Shown one piece after another: positions 14,561 to 23,910 of a DNA stretch of 64,000 nucleotides. The notes beneath the pieces were generated by a model. That model was not told where the DNA came from. It saw nothing but the letters and a program-made list of their open reading frames with translations, and ran no database searches. Origin of the DNA: Haloarculaceae archaeon H-GB1-1. GTDB taxonomy: Archaea; Halobacteriota; Halobacteria; Halobacteriales; Haloarculaceae. Where the stretch lies: positions 62,001 through 126,000 of the forward strand of contig JARUKX010000002.1 of the NCBI GenBank assembly GCA_029688825.1, given 5' to 3'. Made by a program: the position numbers and the translations under genes. Numbering within the stretch: position 1 is the first letter of the stretch; every line of letters starts with the position of its first letter.

Positions 14561-15949
14561 ATGCCAATGGGGCCAGCTCGATACAAAGGGTTCTCCGAGA
14601 TACTCCAAGAGCTGGTCGACTCGTCTAACACGAAAGGAGAGCCAAAGTTCGATGGCGAACTGCTCAGCCGACTCCTCGTGTCTGACCCGGCTCCAGCGAT
14701 GATAGAGAAAGCCCCGCCGCGTGCGTACGTTTTTGGTCGGAGTGGTGCTGGTAAGTCGTCGCTCATCAACGCACTCGCCGATAACGCAGCTGCGACTATT
14801 GGTGACGTAGGGCCCACGACCGAACGATCGATGGTCTATGAAGTCTCTCCGAAGAGTTCAGAACGGACGTGGGAGATTGTCGACTCTAGGGGGTTGTTTG
14901 AGAGCGTACCGGCAGGGGAGAAACAGTTGTCGGACCCGTCTAATATACTTGAGAGAGAAATCAAACAGTATCGCCCCGACTTCCTAATACACGTCATTAC
15001 ACCACAAGGTCTGAGAGCCGGTCGAAACGAGTTCGCGACACTCGAAGATGTGAATACGACGCTCGTCGGAGGGCTTCCCCCGATCCTGTGCTGTCTCACG
15101 CAGGTTGACAACCACCGACCTCCGACAGCTGCGTGGCCTCCCGCTAGCGAGTCAAAAGTATCCGACAAGCTGAACAACAGTTTCGATTTTCTCAAGACGG
15201 TGATCTCGGACACGGGACTGGGGCCTGATGAGGACATTAGCTCAACCCCGGTCTACGAGAATGCCACACACCGAGGTGCTCTGTACGATACGTCTCGGTA
15301 CGTCGGAGTTGTCCCTGTGTATACAAAAGAATCACCTTATTGGAATGTCGCTACCGTTACACGCGTCCTCTCAAGTCATATCTCGGGAACTGAGGGGTCT
15401 CGTTCCATCCGGGACAGACGCCACCATCGTAGCGCAAGACAACGAGCGCGACGGCAGACCGCAGTAGTAGCTACTGCTGTTGACCGTTTTCCGATCCAAG
15501 CTGCGCTGAATGCGACCGACACGAGCGTCGAGATTCTTCAGAGATATCTCGTCTTCCTAATTGGTGCGTTCCAAACTGTTGGATCGAGCGTACGCAACAC
15601 GATGGAATATTTCGACGCTGTTGGCAGCGAGGTTCTGAGTACTCAAGATACAGTCAGCGGGCCTGAATTGTCGTCAAGAACACCGCTGTCTGTTGCCAAG
15701 GGACTCTCGGAACAGCTCGAAACAGCGGTTTCTGAGACGATTCGTAACCAGAGCTACCAGACATACAAAATTGGTAGATCTGCTGAGTGTTACTTCTTCG
15801 ATAACAGAATTGTCCATCCGGATAGCTTCGATATGGCAGCACAGCGGCAACACAACGATACGGGATACGAACCAGTGAATCAGACGTACGAGTCCGCAGT
15901 TAAGGAAGACACGAAGTACTCACTCTACTGGAGTAGATCCTCGCATTGA
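14561..15949 (+). CDS. Membrane-associated GTPase B (paralogue of GTPase A)
   Basis: 462 residues. G1 FGRSGAGKSSLINAL (about residue 56-70), G3 IVDSRGLFE (about 106) and G4 CLTQVDNH (about 178), with the same order and spacing as the neighbour at 13147-14409. The middle carries a basic segment (SIRDRRHHRSARQRARRQ). The C-terminal domain is less hydrophobic than in GTPase A but keeps the YKIGRSAECYFFDNRIVHPDSF signature. It lacks the long Ala/Gly membrane stretches, so the pair may be one membrane-bound and one soluble partner forming a heteromer (inference). It is transcribed divergently from GTPase A. Confidence 0.75.
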   Translation: MPMGPARYKGFSEILQELVDSSNTKGEPKFDGELLSRLLVSDPAPAMIEKAPPRAYVFGRSGAGKSSLINALADNAAATIGDVGPTTERSMVYEVSPKSSERTWEIVDSRGLFESVPAGEKQLSDPSNILEREIKQYRPDFLIHVITPQGLRAGRNEFATLEDVNTTLVGGLPPILCCLTQVDNHRPPTAAWPPASESKVSDKLNNSFDFLKTVISDTGLGPDEDISSTPVYENATHRGALYDTSRYVGVVPVYTKESPYWNVATVTRVLSSHISGTEGSRSIRDRRHHRSARQRARRQTAVVATAVDRFPIQAALNATDTSVEILQRYLVFLIGAFQTVGSSVRNTMEYFDAVGSEVLSTQDTVSGPELSSRTPLSVAKGLSEQLETAVSETIRNQSYQTYKIGRSAECYFFDNRIVHPDSFDMAAQRQHNDTGYEPVNQTYESAVKEDTKYSLYWSRSSH

Positions 15950-16199
15950 CGATATTCGTCGGAAAGCCTCGTCTCAATCGGGTTGCCACGGTACATGACC
16001 TACATTGAGCCGCACGACGTAGACACATCCAGGTGCGCAATCTACTCCTATATCGGATCTAACCGCGGAGAAGATGCGTTCAACAGATCGAACGAACTGC
16101 GTTTCGTAGTTGGAAAACCCTACGTCATCAGTTTCCAGTGTCGACTGGGTCTCGCGAGATCTCTTGCCAGAGAAGGATTATAATGGAAACATTGCTTTT

Positions 16200-17762
16200 C
16201 TAACAAAGAAGCAAGTACAACCAGTACGGAAGTTGGACGATTCCCTCTCCGAGATCCTCAATAGGTTGTCTGCCTCGAACCGTATCACCAGCGAGGATGA
16301 ATCCAAGTGGCACGTCGTACGCTTCTTTGAACTCTTGAACAGCTTCAATCGACTCCTCACGCTCGCGTGACTGATACGCTAGCCCGATCGGGACGGGGGT
16401 TCCGTCCACCTCGAAGACGAAGTCGACCTCACCCTCTCGCCCACGCCAGTACTGGACGGCGGGCGTCTCGTCATTGCCCTGGATGGCGTTGATCCCGTAG
16501 GCGAACCGCATCGTGTGGTCGAACGCCGCGACGCGGGCCAGGTCGGCCTCGCGGTCAAAATCGTTGCGGACGGTCGAGGCGTCACCGTCGGCGAGCGCGG
16601 TCACTAGCCCTGTGTCACGGAGGTAGAGTCGCACCGACCGGGGGCGGCTGTTGTCGTACTCAGTAACGCCGGTCAACAGGTACAGCTCTGCCAGCGCGGG
16701 AAGATAGCTATCGGCGATCGTCCGCCGGTCGACGTCGAACAGTTCGACGAGGTCCTGATACCGGAACGGCTCAGCTCCCCGGTTTCGGGCGGCGAGCGCA
16801 CAGAGACGTTCGAGATCCGCGATCGTCTGAATCGATTCGAAGCCAGGAACCTCCTGGTAGAGGGCATCGCGAACGTCCTCGCGCAGCTGCGCGTAGTCAT
16901 CCGGCGTCAGGTCTGCTGCCGACTCGGCGGCGCCGTCAAGGTCGTAGCTGATGGTCCCCCCCATCGCGAGGTAGTCGACGACCTGTGACTGGATGCGTCG
17001 TTCGACGTCTGCAACCTTCTCGTACTTCTGCCGAAGCTCTGCGACGAGTGACTCAATCTCGCCACTCTGGAGAGCCGCTGGCAGGCTGTTCTCCCCGGTT
17101 CGCAGAGAGGTGGGGCTCACGCGAGTGTCTTCTTCCTCAAGATCCGGATACAACGTGAAGAGGTAGTCCCGGAACTTCTCGGGGAGAATGGGCTGGATAT
17201 CGTAGTCTTCGGCCGGCATCGCGACGCTTTCGAGTTCCCGTTCGACCTGGATGCCGGCGCTGGCGGTCACGACGACGTGTCGTCCCGGGACGTCCTCGAG
17301 CAATTCCGTGACGGGGACGCCCCACCCGTCAATGGTCGGCTTGCTCGGATGCTCGATCTGGTGGACATCGTCGATCAGGATGAAGTGTGGGTGGTCTGCC
17401 TCGATGCGGCCGAGAACCCTGCTCTCGTAATACCGAACTGCGCGCCGCAACTGTTCGTCCGATTGGAGTTGGTAGAGCGGATCGGCGTCAAAGGGAAGAT
17501 AGAGGAATCGTTCCGGATCGTCGCCAGCCTCGATTCGATGGTGAATAAACTGATGGAGGAGTGTGGTTTTCCCGACGCCCCGTCGTCCAACGAGACCGAG
17601 AAGCGGTTGGTCTTCGAACTGGCTGCCGGACTCGTCGGGACGGGCGAGATGGTAGAAGTCGCTCTTCTGTCGTGCCGGGAGTGAGAATGCCTCTGTCCCG
17701 TGCTCCCACCACGGATTATGGTTGTGGAGCGCCCGGACGAGAGCGTCACCAGCGTCGATAGG
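16200..17762 (-). CDS. AAA ATPase with DUF4143-type C-terminal domain
   Basis: About 520 residues from the ATG at 17762 (MPIDAGDAL); the longer frame adds 12 unlikely residues. Walker A is GLVGRRGVGKTTLLHQF and Walker B is HFILIDDVHQIEH, then VVVTASAGIQ as sensor. The C-terminal part contains a winged-helix segment (YQDLVELFDVDRRTIADSYLPAL) and the nuclease-fold motif YWRGREGEVDFVFEVDGTPVPIGL, as in DUF4143 ATPases, where E-V-D-F plus a later lysine position form a PD-(D/E)XK-like fold. The usual catalytic lysine is replaced by glycine/leucine (IGLAYQS), so nuclease activity is doubtful. Related proteins are common in archaea and on mobile elements; the physiological role is unknown. Confidence 0.75.
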   Translation of the reverse strand, partial: PIDAGDALVRALHNHNPWWEHGTEAFSLPARQKSDFYHLARPDESGSQFEDQPLLGLVGRRGVGKTTLLHQFIHHRIEAGDDPERFLYLPFDADPLYQLQSDEQLRRAVRYYESRVLGRIEADHPHFILIDDVHQIEHPSKPTIDGWGVPVTELLEDVPGRHVVVTASAGIQVERELESVAMPAEDYDIQPILPEKFRDYLFTLYPDLEEEDTRVSPTSLRTGENSLPAALQSGEIESLVAELRQKYEKVADVERRIQSQVVDYLAMGGTISYDLDGAAESAADLTPDDYAQLREDVRDALYQEVPGFESIQTIADLERLCALAARNRGAEPFRYQDLVELFDVDRRTIADSYLPALAELYLLTGVTEYDNSRPRSVRLYLRDTGLVTALADGDASTVRNDFDREADLARVAAFDHTMRFAYGINAIQGNDETPAVQYWRGREGEVDFVFEVDGTPVPIGLAYQSREREESIEAVQEFKEAYDVPLGFILAGDTVRGRQPIEDLGEGIVQLPYWLYLLLC

Positions 17763-17952
17763 CATGGTTTGTTGACTGACCCACGATGTCCTTCGCAATG
17801 ATTGTTTCGGCTTAATACTCGACAGTATAACGGCGATTGCCTACAGACTATCTGTTCTGCAAAGTACTATACTCGCCCACATACAATATAAAGAACATCG
17901 CAGAGTTTCTTTCCCCCCTGATTCCTTCTCTATCTTGCTTGTTGCCGAAGCA

Positions 17953-17985
17953 TTTATCACATTATAGCGCACACTGTTGGGTGTG
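17953..17985 (+). promoter_or_regulatory. Promoter and operator-like repeat before the VWA operon
   Basis: A TATA-like TTTATC lies at 17953-17958. About 12 nt further on, CACAC (17970-17974) and GTGTG (17981-17985) form a short inverted repeat, placed between the TATA element and the expected RNA start, where a repressor would act. Confidence 0.4.
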
Positions 17986-18009
17986 ATGGTGGAAAAAGAC
18001 GCATCGTGA
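17986..18009 (+). other. Upstream mini-ORF MVEKDAS, in frame with the VWA gene
   Basis: An ATG at 17986, about 28 nt after the TATA element (leaderless position), opens an ORF of seven codons ending in TGA at 18007-18009. It is in the same frame as the VWA gene, whose GTG start is 18037. It is either a regulatory leader peptide or the true original start cut off by a nonsense change. Confidence 0.35.
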
Positions 18010-18036
18010 TGGTGGTTACTCCCTCTCGTTTCCGGG

Positions 18037-20196
18037 GTGAGCGAACACACCGTCGTCAATTACCCGTTGGCTGTCCGGGGAATGGCAGGCCACACAGACA
18101 CCATGGATACGACGTACGCGGACATAGAGGATGGGAAGCGCCACGACATCGCAGTCGAATTCATCACCCGGCGAACCATCGACTACGACGGAGACCACGT
18201 TCACCGCTTACTGGTCGCCGATCAATCGGGGAAGCAGTTCACGGTACTCGCCACGCCTGACAGTGAGGCACTCCTAGGCCTGAAAACTGGGGCAACCCAC
18301 CGTATCTCGGGGCTTCTGGGCGCTGCCCCTGTCACCTCAGTAGACGACATCAGGGCCGAGTGCCCTGATTGCGGAGGGCGGCTTCGACCGGGACAGGTCG
18401 TCGATGCAGCTGGAGCAGCCGTCACGCAGGCTGCGTCACAGCTCTCCCTCGACGAACCGTTCGGAATCATCGATGCCAGAGCGACCGTCCGTCGCGTTCG
18501 GGAGGACCGCTCGCTCGTCGACGACTGGACGCCGATGGACGACGACAGGCCGGTCACCCCACCCGACTACGTCTGTGAATCCTGTGGGCGTCACGTCGAC
18601 GCGTACGAGCTCCGGGAGACCGCGGAGGTCGACCATATGCTCGAGAATCGGGTGATGGAGAACGCATCACCGGCGCCAGCGAGTGCAGACATGGCGAGCC
18701 CGGAGACCGTTGGACTTGCCGCGGGCGGTGCGAAAGACGTGGCCAACTTCCGGGAGAACGTCGCGAACGGGTATACTCCACAGCCGGAGGCGATCAGCGA
18801 CGAGGGACTATTCTACGACTATCACTTCGAGACAGGCACGCGGACCGGATCGGATGCCCTGTTCGCACCGCGCTACGCGGCTGCCATGAGCGACCACCCG
18901 ATCAGTGGGGAGACAGAGCGGTACCTGTCGGTCGGGCTGGATTCGACTCTCTCGGTCGACGAGTTCGAGCGGCCGCGGCTGGACCTCGTGGCCGTCCTCG
19001 ACGTTTCCGGGTCGATGGACAGCCCCTTCGACGCGTACTACTACGACGAACACGGCCGCAAGCGCGAGGCCGAGGACGACGCGGCGACGAAACTCGACGC
19101 GGCGACCCAGTCGCTGTGCGCGCTCACTGAGCAGCTCCACGCCGAGGACCGCTTGGGCGTCGTCCTCTACAACCATCGCGCCCACGTCGCGAAACCCCTC
19201 CGTGATGTCGGAACGACGGACATGCCGGCGATCCGTCGCCACATCCGCGAGATCGCTGCTGGCGGCAGTACGAACCTCGCGGACGGTTTCGAGGCGGCCG
19301 TCGACATGCTGGTTGACGGGACGCCCAGTCCCGACGTTGAGCGCCGTGTCGTCTTCATGACCGACATGATGCCAAACACGGGGACGACGGGGGACAGTGA
19401 ACTCACGCAGCTGTTCGCGGACGCGGCCGCAGAGGGCGTCCACACGACGTTCATCGGCATGGGGCTGGACGCGAACGCGGAGCTAGCGGACACCTTGTCG
19501 GGCATCCGTGGGGCGAACCACTACTTCATCCACTCGGCCGCAGAGTTCGAGCGTCGGCTGGGCGAGGAGTTCGACTACATGGTCACCCCGCTGGTGTACG
19601 ACCTGAACCTCGACCTCGACGCAGACGGCTACGAGATCGAGGCCGTTCACGGGTCGCCGTCCGCGGACGCCGCGACCGACCGCCTGATGCACGTCGGGAC
19701 GCTGTTCCCCTCCGCAAAGCAGGATGGCGGGGCTCGGGGCGGCGTCGTCCTCGTCCGCCTCGAGCAGACGAGCTCGGACGCCGATCTCGATCTGGTCGCC
19801 TCGTGGACGGAACGGGATGGTGGTGAGTACACCGAGCGCGTCACCGTCGACGTTCCCGACGAGTCCAGCACATACGCCCATGAGGGCGTCCGGAAGGCCG
19901 TCGCGCTGGCCAGGTACGCTCGCGAACTCCGTACGTGGGCAGCTGACCTCCACGACCGCGCTGACGCCGCGACTGGCGTCGACGACTGGTTGCTCCCCGA
20001 CCAGCGCGGCCAGCACGAGCGCGAGTCCGTACCGTTGGTCGTTCCTGATCGATATACCGAGCGATTCGACCAGCTTCGCAGCTACCTCGCAGACGAGATG
20101 GCGGCTGTGGATGATGAGTCGATGCAACAGGAGGTGGAACTCCTAGAAACACTGTGTCAGCAGGCGCCCGCGACGCCGCACGAGGTGAGTGACTGA
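18037..20196 (+). CDS. VWA-domain protein with zinc ribbon (gene 1 of the 5-gene operon)
   Basis: 719 residues from a GTG start. Residues ~35-105 look like a small beta-barrel (FITRRTIDYDGDHVHRLLVADQSG). Two knuckles, CPDC (109) and CESC (180), could bind zinc. Residues ~225-265 (GGAKDVANFRENVANGYTP…FYDYHF) match the segment that precedes the VWA domain in YfbK-type proteins. The VWA domain begins near 310 with an intact MIDAS: DVSGSMD (about 323), the threonine in GGSTNL and the aspartate in MTDMMP. VWA proteins act as metal-dependent adaptors, often beside ATPases or effectors. No signal peptide or anchor is seen, so it is probably cytoplasmic. Its stop overlaps the next start (TGATG). Confidence 0.85.
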   Translation: MSEHTVVNYPLAVRGMAGHTDTMDTTYADIEDGKRHDIAVEFITRRTIDYDGDHVHRLLVADQSGKQFTVLATPDSEALLGLKTGATHRISGLLGAAPVTSVDDIRAECPDCGGRLRPGQVVDAAGAAVTQAASQLSLDEPFGIIDARATVRRVREDRSLVDDWTPMDDDRPVTPPDYVCESCGRHVDAYELRETAEVDHMLENRVMENASPAPASADMASPETVGLAAGGAKDVANFRENVANGYTPQPEAISDEGLFYDYHFETGTRTGSDALFAPRYAAAMSDHPISGETERYLSVGLDSTLSVDEFERPRLDLVAVLDVSGSMDSPFDAYYYDEHGRKREAEDDAATKLDAATQSLCALTEQLHAEDRLGVVLYNHRAHVAKPLRDVGTTDMPAIRRHIREIAAGGSTNLADGFEAAVDMLVDGTPSPDVERRVVFMTDMMPNTGTTGDSELTQLFADAAAEGVHTTFIGMGLDANAELADTLSGIRGANHYFIHSAAEFERRLGEEFDYMVTPLVYDLNLDLDADGYEIEAVHGSPSADAATDRLMHVGTLFPSAKQDGGARGGVVLVRLEQTSSDADLDLVASWTERDGGEYTERVTVDVPDESSTYAHEGVRKAVALARYARELRTWAADLHDRADAATGVDDWLLPDQRGQHERESVPLVVPDRYTERFDQLRSYLADEMAAVDDESMQQEVELLETLCQQAPATPHEVSD

Positions 20197-21971
20197 TGCT
20201 CGTGTTCGCATTCGACCGCGACTGGACCGTCGACGTGAATCCACATCCCCGCCACGACGCCGTCCCGCTGGAGTGGGTGCGTCATCTTGCCCACGAGACG
20301 CCGCACGCGGTCTACGCCATCGGCAATCAGACGCTGGCCGAGGAGGCCGCAATTCCGGGTGTCGTCGACATCGTCGGCCGCCACCCCGACGACTGGGATG
20401 AGTGGCTCGGCGAGAAACAGCCCGACGGTCGGTACGAGCAGTTTCCGCTCCGGCGCGAGCGGCTAGCACTCATCGCCGACCTGCACCCGGACGCGGACGG
20501 CTACGTCGTTGTCGACGACCTTGATCTGAGTGATGTCGACGGGTGGGAGCACTACCACGCCTGGGAGTTCGTTCCCGCGGTCGAACGAGGAGAAATTCAT
20601 CCCGATCTCCCCTGGGTTCGTGACCTAGTGACCGACGGTGGGCTCCCGTCGTCCGCCGGAATCATGCCTGCGAACGCGTCGATGCTGTCGTCGTTTCTCG
20701 ACGACCACGCCGATGCACCCGGATTCGAACTCACGTACATCGATGGTGGGGCCGAACGAACACAGCTGTGCCACGACGTCTCCCTTCACGCGGTGACACT
20801 CGAACGGCCTTCGGCAGCACCAGCGCTCCAATGCACGCCGCTCGCCCCCGATAGTGACCAATTCACTGTTCCCGTCGACGCAATCGAGTTGCTCTCCGTG
20901 GTCGATCCGCCACCGAATCTCTACACGGCGAGCGCAGAGACGCCTGCCGAGGAGGCAACTGGGCTCCGCCGGCTCGCCGATGCGAATCCAGAGGCGGTCC
21001 GTATCTCATCGATTCTCGCTCTTCTGGATCGCGAAGACGATGATCTGTTCCGGGAGAAGGACGCAGTCCGGGCACTTCGTCGGGTGGCGGCAGTGCGCCC
21101 AGAGGACTGTACGCCGGCGATTCCAATCCTCCGGTCACTATTGGCACGGGATGAGCTACCCGCTCGGGCCGACGTGCTGGCCACTCTCCGCGCCATTGGT
21201 GATGCCGATCCGGGGGCGATCGCTCCGCTCACCGACGAACTCGTACCGTATCTGCAATCAAACATTGTCTCCGCCAGGCGTGAAGCGACCAGATGTATCG
21301 CCGCGATTGCCGAGGAAGACCCCGACGATGCTGTGGATGCCGTTCCGGCGCTTGCAACGATTGTTGATGACGACGCCGACGGACTCCAGTACGCGGTGTA
21401 CGCACTCTCGCGGATCACGCGCGAGTATCCGGAAGAAGTCAAACCCGTCGCCGAGACACTTGGAGAAGTCACCCTCCGTGACTCGTTGTCCGACAGCGTT
21501 CGGTTGAACGCGACCGCTGGGCTCGGCAGGATCGTCGGCGAGTACCCGAGTGTCGCCGTCGATATCGTCGACGACGTCGCGACCCTGTTCGACGCCGATA
21601 ACCCCAAGCTCCGGAACAACGCAATCGGACTAATCGGCGACGTGGCGATCGTTCACACCGACGTGGTCGAGCCGTACACCGAGGAGATCACCGCATTACT
21701 GACGGTCGAGGACACCTACACACGAATCAATGCGAGTGGTGCTCTTAGCCGCGTAGCCGAGGACTTCCCGGATTCGGTCGAACACGTCACGCCGACGTTC
21801 GTGGAGTTGCTGTCGGACGAGAATCCGCTCGTCCGTGAGAACGCTTGCTGGGCGCTCGGGCACCTCTGTGCTCGAGACGCGACCTCGACCCTGGAAGACC
21901 GAGCACGCGATGATGACAACGCCGATGTCCGCACGAGGGCATCGTGGGCGCTCGCCCAGATCAGCGAATGA
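20196..21971 (+). CDS. HAD-like domain fused to HEAT repeats (gene 2)
   Basis: 591 residues. The N-terminus VFAFDRDWTVDVNP carries the DxDxT motif of HAD phosphohydrolases (residues 7-11), followed by AIGNQT (a possible motif II) and YVVVDDLDLSD (a possible acidic motif IV near residue 110). From about residue 245 to the end there are many 40-residue helical repeats with the HEAT/PBS-lyase look (VRENACWALGHLC, VRTRASWALAQIS, LRNNAIGLIGDVA). The result is a catalytic or nucleotide-handling head on a protein-binding scaffold. The start codon overlaps the stop of the VWA gene by one base, so the pair is translationally coupled. Confidence 0.75.
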   Translation: MLVFAFDRDWTVDVNPHPRHDAVPLEWVRHLAHETPHAVYAIGNQTLAEEAAIPGVVDIVGRHPDDWDEWLGEKQPDGRYEQFPLRRERLALIADLHPDADGYVVVDDLDLSDVDGWEHYHAWEFVPAVERGEIHPDLPWVRDLVTDGGLPSSAGIMPANASMLSSFLDDHADAPGFELTYIDGGAERTQLCHDVSLHAVTLERPSAAPALQCTPLAPDSDQFTVPVDAIELLSVVDPPPNLYTASAETPAEEATGLRRLADANPEAVRISSILALLDREDDDLFREKDAVRALRRVAAVRPEDCTPAIPILRSLLARDELPARADVLATLRAIGDADPGAIAPLTDELVPYLQSNIVSARREATRCIAAIAEEDPDDAVDAVPALATIVDDDADGLQYAVYALSRITREYPEEVKPVAETLGEVTLRDSLSDSVRLNATAGLGRIVGEYPSVAVDIVDDVATLFDADNPKLRNNAIGLIGDVAIVHTDVVEPYTEEITALLTVEDTYTRINASGALSRVAEDFPDSVEHVTPTFVELLSDENPLVRENACWALGHLCARDATSTLEDRARDDDNADVRTRASWALAQISE

Positions 21972-22056
21972 GGCTGGTCTCGACATTCCGCTTGCTGACT
22001 CGGTCCAGAGAGTTCGCTAGTGCAGAATTATACGAGAGGGATGACATCGTGATTCC

Positions 22057-23910
22057 ATGACAATTGAACGTAACGCAGAGGGGTGTCTCCTCGGGCTGGC
22101 CTGCGGTGACGCACTAGGTCGACCGGTCGAATTCAAGAGCGCCGAGGAGATCGCATCCCAGCACGGCGAAGTAACGGAGATGCTCGGTCACGGCACACAC
22201 GGCCAGCCACCGGGAACGATCACTGACGACACTGAGATGGCGCTCTGTATCGCGGAGAGTCTCGTCGACCGCCGCGGATTCGATCCGGCCGATGTGGCGG
22301 ATCGGTTCGTCGACTGGCTCGATTCTGATCCGTTCGATATCGGACTGATGACGCGCGACTCCCTGTCCCGGATCAGACAGGGAACGTCGTGGGACGACGC
22401 TGGCGCGGACGTCTGGGAATCGCGCCCGGAGGGTTCCAACGCCGGCAACGGGAGCGTGATGCGGTGTGCGCCGCACGCGATCGCGTTTCGGCACTTCGAT
22501 GCGGAACTCACCCAGGTCAGTCAGCTTTCGTCGGCGATCACACATGCCGACCCGCGCTGCAGGTGGGGCTGTGTGATTCTCAACCGAACGCTCGCAAACC
22601 TGATTCGCGACGAACGCGACCCACTCGGAACCGCGCTCAAGAATACCTATTCAGCTCCAGACGAACTTCGAACGGCACTCACGCAGGTGCAGGAAGTCGT
22701 CACCGGCGACCGCGCCTCGGCAGCGTTCGAAGCCCAGCTTGCGACCTCTGGATACGTCGTCGACTCGCTCCAGGCTGGGATCTACTATGGTTTGACCGCT
22801 GAGTCCGCCGAAACAGCGATCGTTCAGGCGGTGAACAGCGGTGGCGACACGGACACTGTCGGTGCGATCGCCGGCGCTGTCGCTGGCGCTCGATTCGGGT
22901 CGACCGACATACCGAATCGATGGACGGAAGAGATCGAGGAATCTGGCCGCCTCAAGCGATTAGCACAGCGATTGCTGACGATCCGGATGCAGATTCCTGG
23001 CAAGAGATACACGACTATGGATGACGGGACCCTCGTCTTCAAGGAACGCACCATCGAGGGATCTGCGTATATTTCCGCTCGCGAATTTCAGGAGGCGACC
23101 ATCGGGCACCGTCCTCATCCCGCGCCACATCGCACTATCAGAACTGCGTACCACGAGCTGACGCCGGCGACGGCTGCCATGCTCGACTGGGAACGGCGAG
23201 CGTTCGCGGTCGACAGTGGACGATGTTCCACCTACGCTGGCCCACAGATTGACCTCGATGAGGAACCGGGCTTCTCGCAGCCGACGCTCGTCCCTATGCC
23301 ACAGTATCCGTTCGTCGACGCCTTCGATGAACTTCCCGACCAAGACCAGCAACGAATCAAGCGTGACGGACAGGCGGCAGCGGACGCGTTCGTTCGGGCG
23401 TACGCGGCGTTCGCAGGAATCCGGCACCCGATAACCGAAACCGAGACCGACACGGTCGGCATCGAACGCATGGATCCGATTGCGGGGGCGACGCGAGTGC
23501 TAGTCGGCACGTTCGCCGACGCCGGCGAAGCACTGTTGCGAAGCAACGAGAGCGGTGGCTACGACTCGCCAGCGGAGATCGAAGCAGCCTTCGATATCTC
23601 GATTGCTGAGGAGATCATTGCTGACCACCCACGTGCCGTCTACGAAGTTGCCGAGATCTTCCCGCAATTAGCAAGCGGTACGAGCGCTATTCTGGATTAC
23701 ATCACGCAGATTCGTCTCCCGCAGCAGCAACAGACGTTGACGGACACCAGTCCAGAGGCTCAACTTGCGGACCTCAGTGATAAGGCCCACACAATGCTCG
23801 GAGAACTCCACGTCATGTACGAATCGCTTCGACGAGTAGCAGTCCGGCATCCAGAGATCGAGCACGAGCAATGGCAAGCCAGCACCGCCCAGTCGGGGGT
23901 CGATGAGTAA
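22057..23910 (+). CDS. ADP-ribosylglycohydrolase with long C-terminal extension (gene 3)
   Basis: 617 residues, about twice the usual length of the family. Residues 1-310 are an ADP-ribosyl-protein hydrolase/dinitrogenase-reductase-activating-glycohydrolase domain: CLLGLACGDALG near the start, the metal ligands TDDTEMA (about 55), the loop EGSNAGNGSVMRCAP (about 130) and the second metal site NSGGDTDTVGAIAG (about 262). All key acidic residues are kept, so it should remove ADP-ribose from a target or cleave a related nucleotide. Residues ~310-617 are an extra domain I do not recognise (TIRTAYHELTPATAAML…), mostly helical at the end. There is an 85-nt gap from gene 2 and a one-base overlap with gene 4. 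Confidence 0.88.
   Translation: MTIERNAEGCLLGLACGDALGRPVEFKSAEEIASQHGEVTEMLGHGTHGQPPGTITDDTEMALCIAESLVDRRGFDPADVADRFVDWLDSDPFDIGLMTRDSLSRIRQGTSWDDAGADVWESRPEGSNAGNGSVMRCAPHAIAFRHFDAELTQVSQLSSAITHADPRCRWGCVILNRTLANLIRDERDPLGTALKNTYSAPDELRTALTQVQEVVTGDRASAAFEAQLATSGYVVDSLQAGIYYGLTAESAETAIVQAVNSGGDTDTVGAIAGAVAGARFGSTDIPNRWTEEIEESGRLKRLAQRLLTIRMQIPGKRYTTMDDGTLVFKERTIEGSAYISAREFQEATIGHRPHPAPHRTIRTAYHELTPATAAMLDWERRAFAVDSGRCSTYAGPQIDLDEEPGFSQPTLVPMPQYPFVDAFDELPDQDQQRIKRDGQAAADAFVRAYAAFAGIRHPITETETDTVGIERMDPIAGATRVLVGTFADAGEALLRSNESGGYDSPAEIEAAFDISIAEEIIADHPRAVYEVAEIFPQLASGTSAILDYITQIRLPQQQQTLTDTSPEAQLADLSDKAHTMLGELHVMYESLRRVAVRHPEIEHEQWQASTAQSGVDE

Noticed and set aside
15983-16183. 66-codon plus-strand frame after GTPase B
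   Set aside because: No TATA, no motif and its end overlaps the ATPase gene region; not convincing as a gene.
18808-19443. Minus-strand 211-codon frame under the VWA gene
   Set aside because: It runs antisense through the MIDAS region of a clear VWA domain; basic, arginine-rich translation typical of reverse frames in GC-rich DNA.
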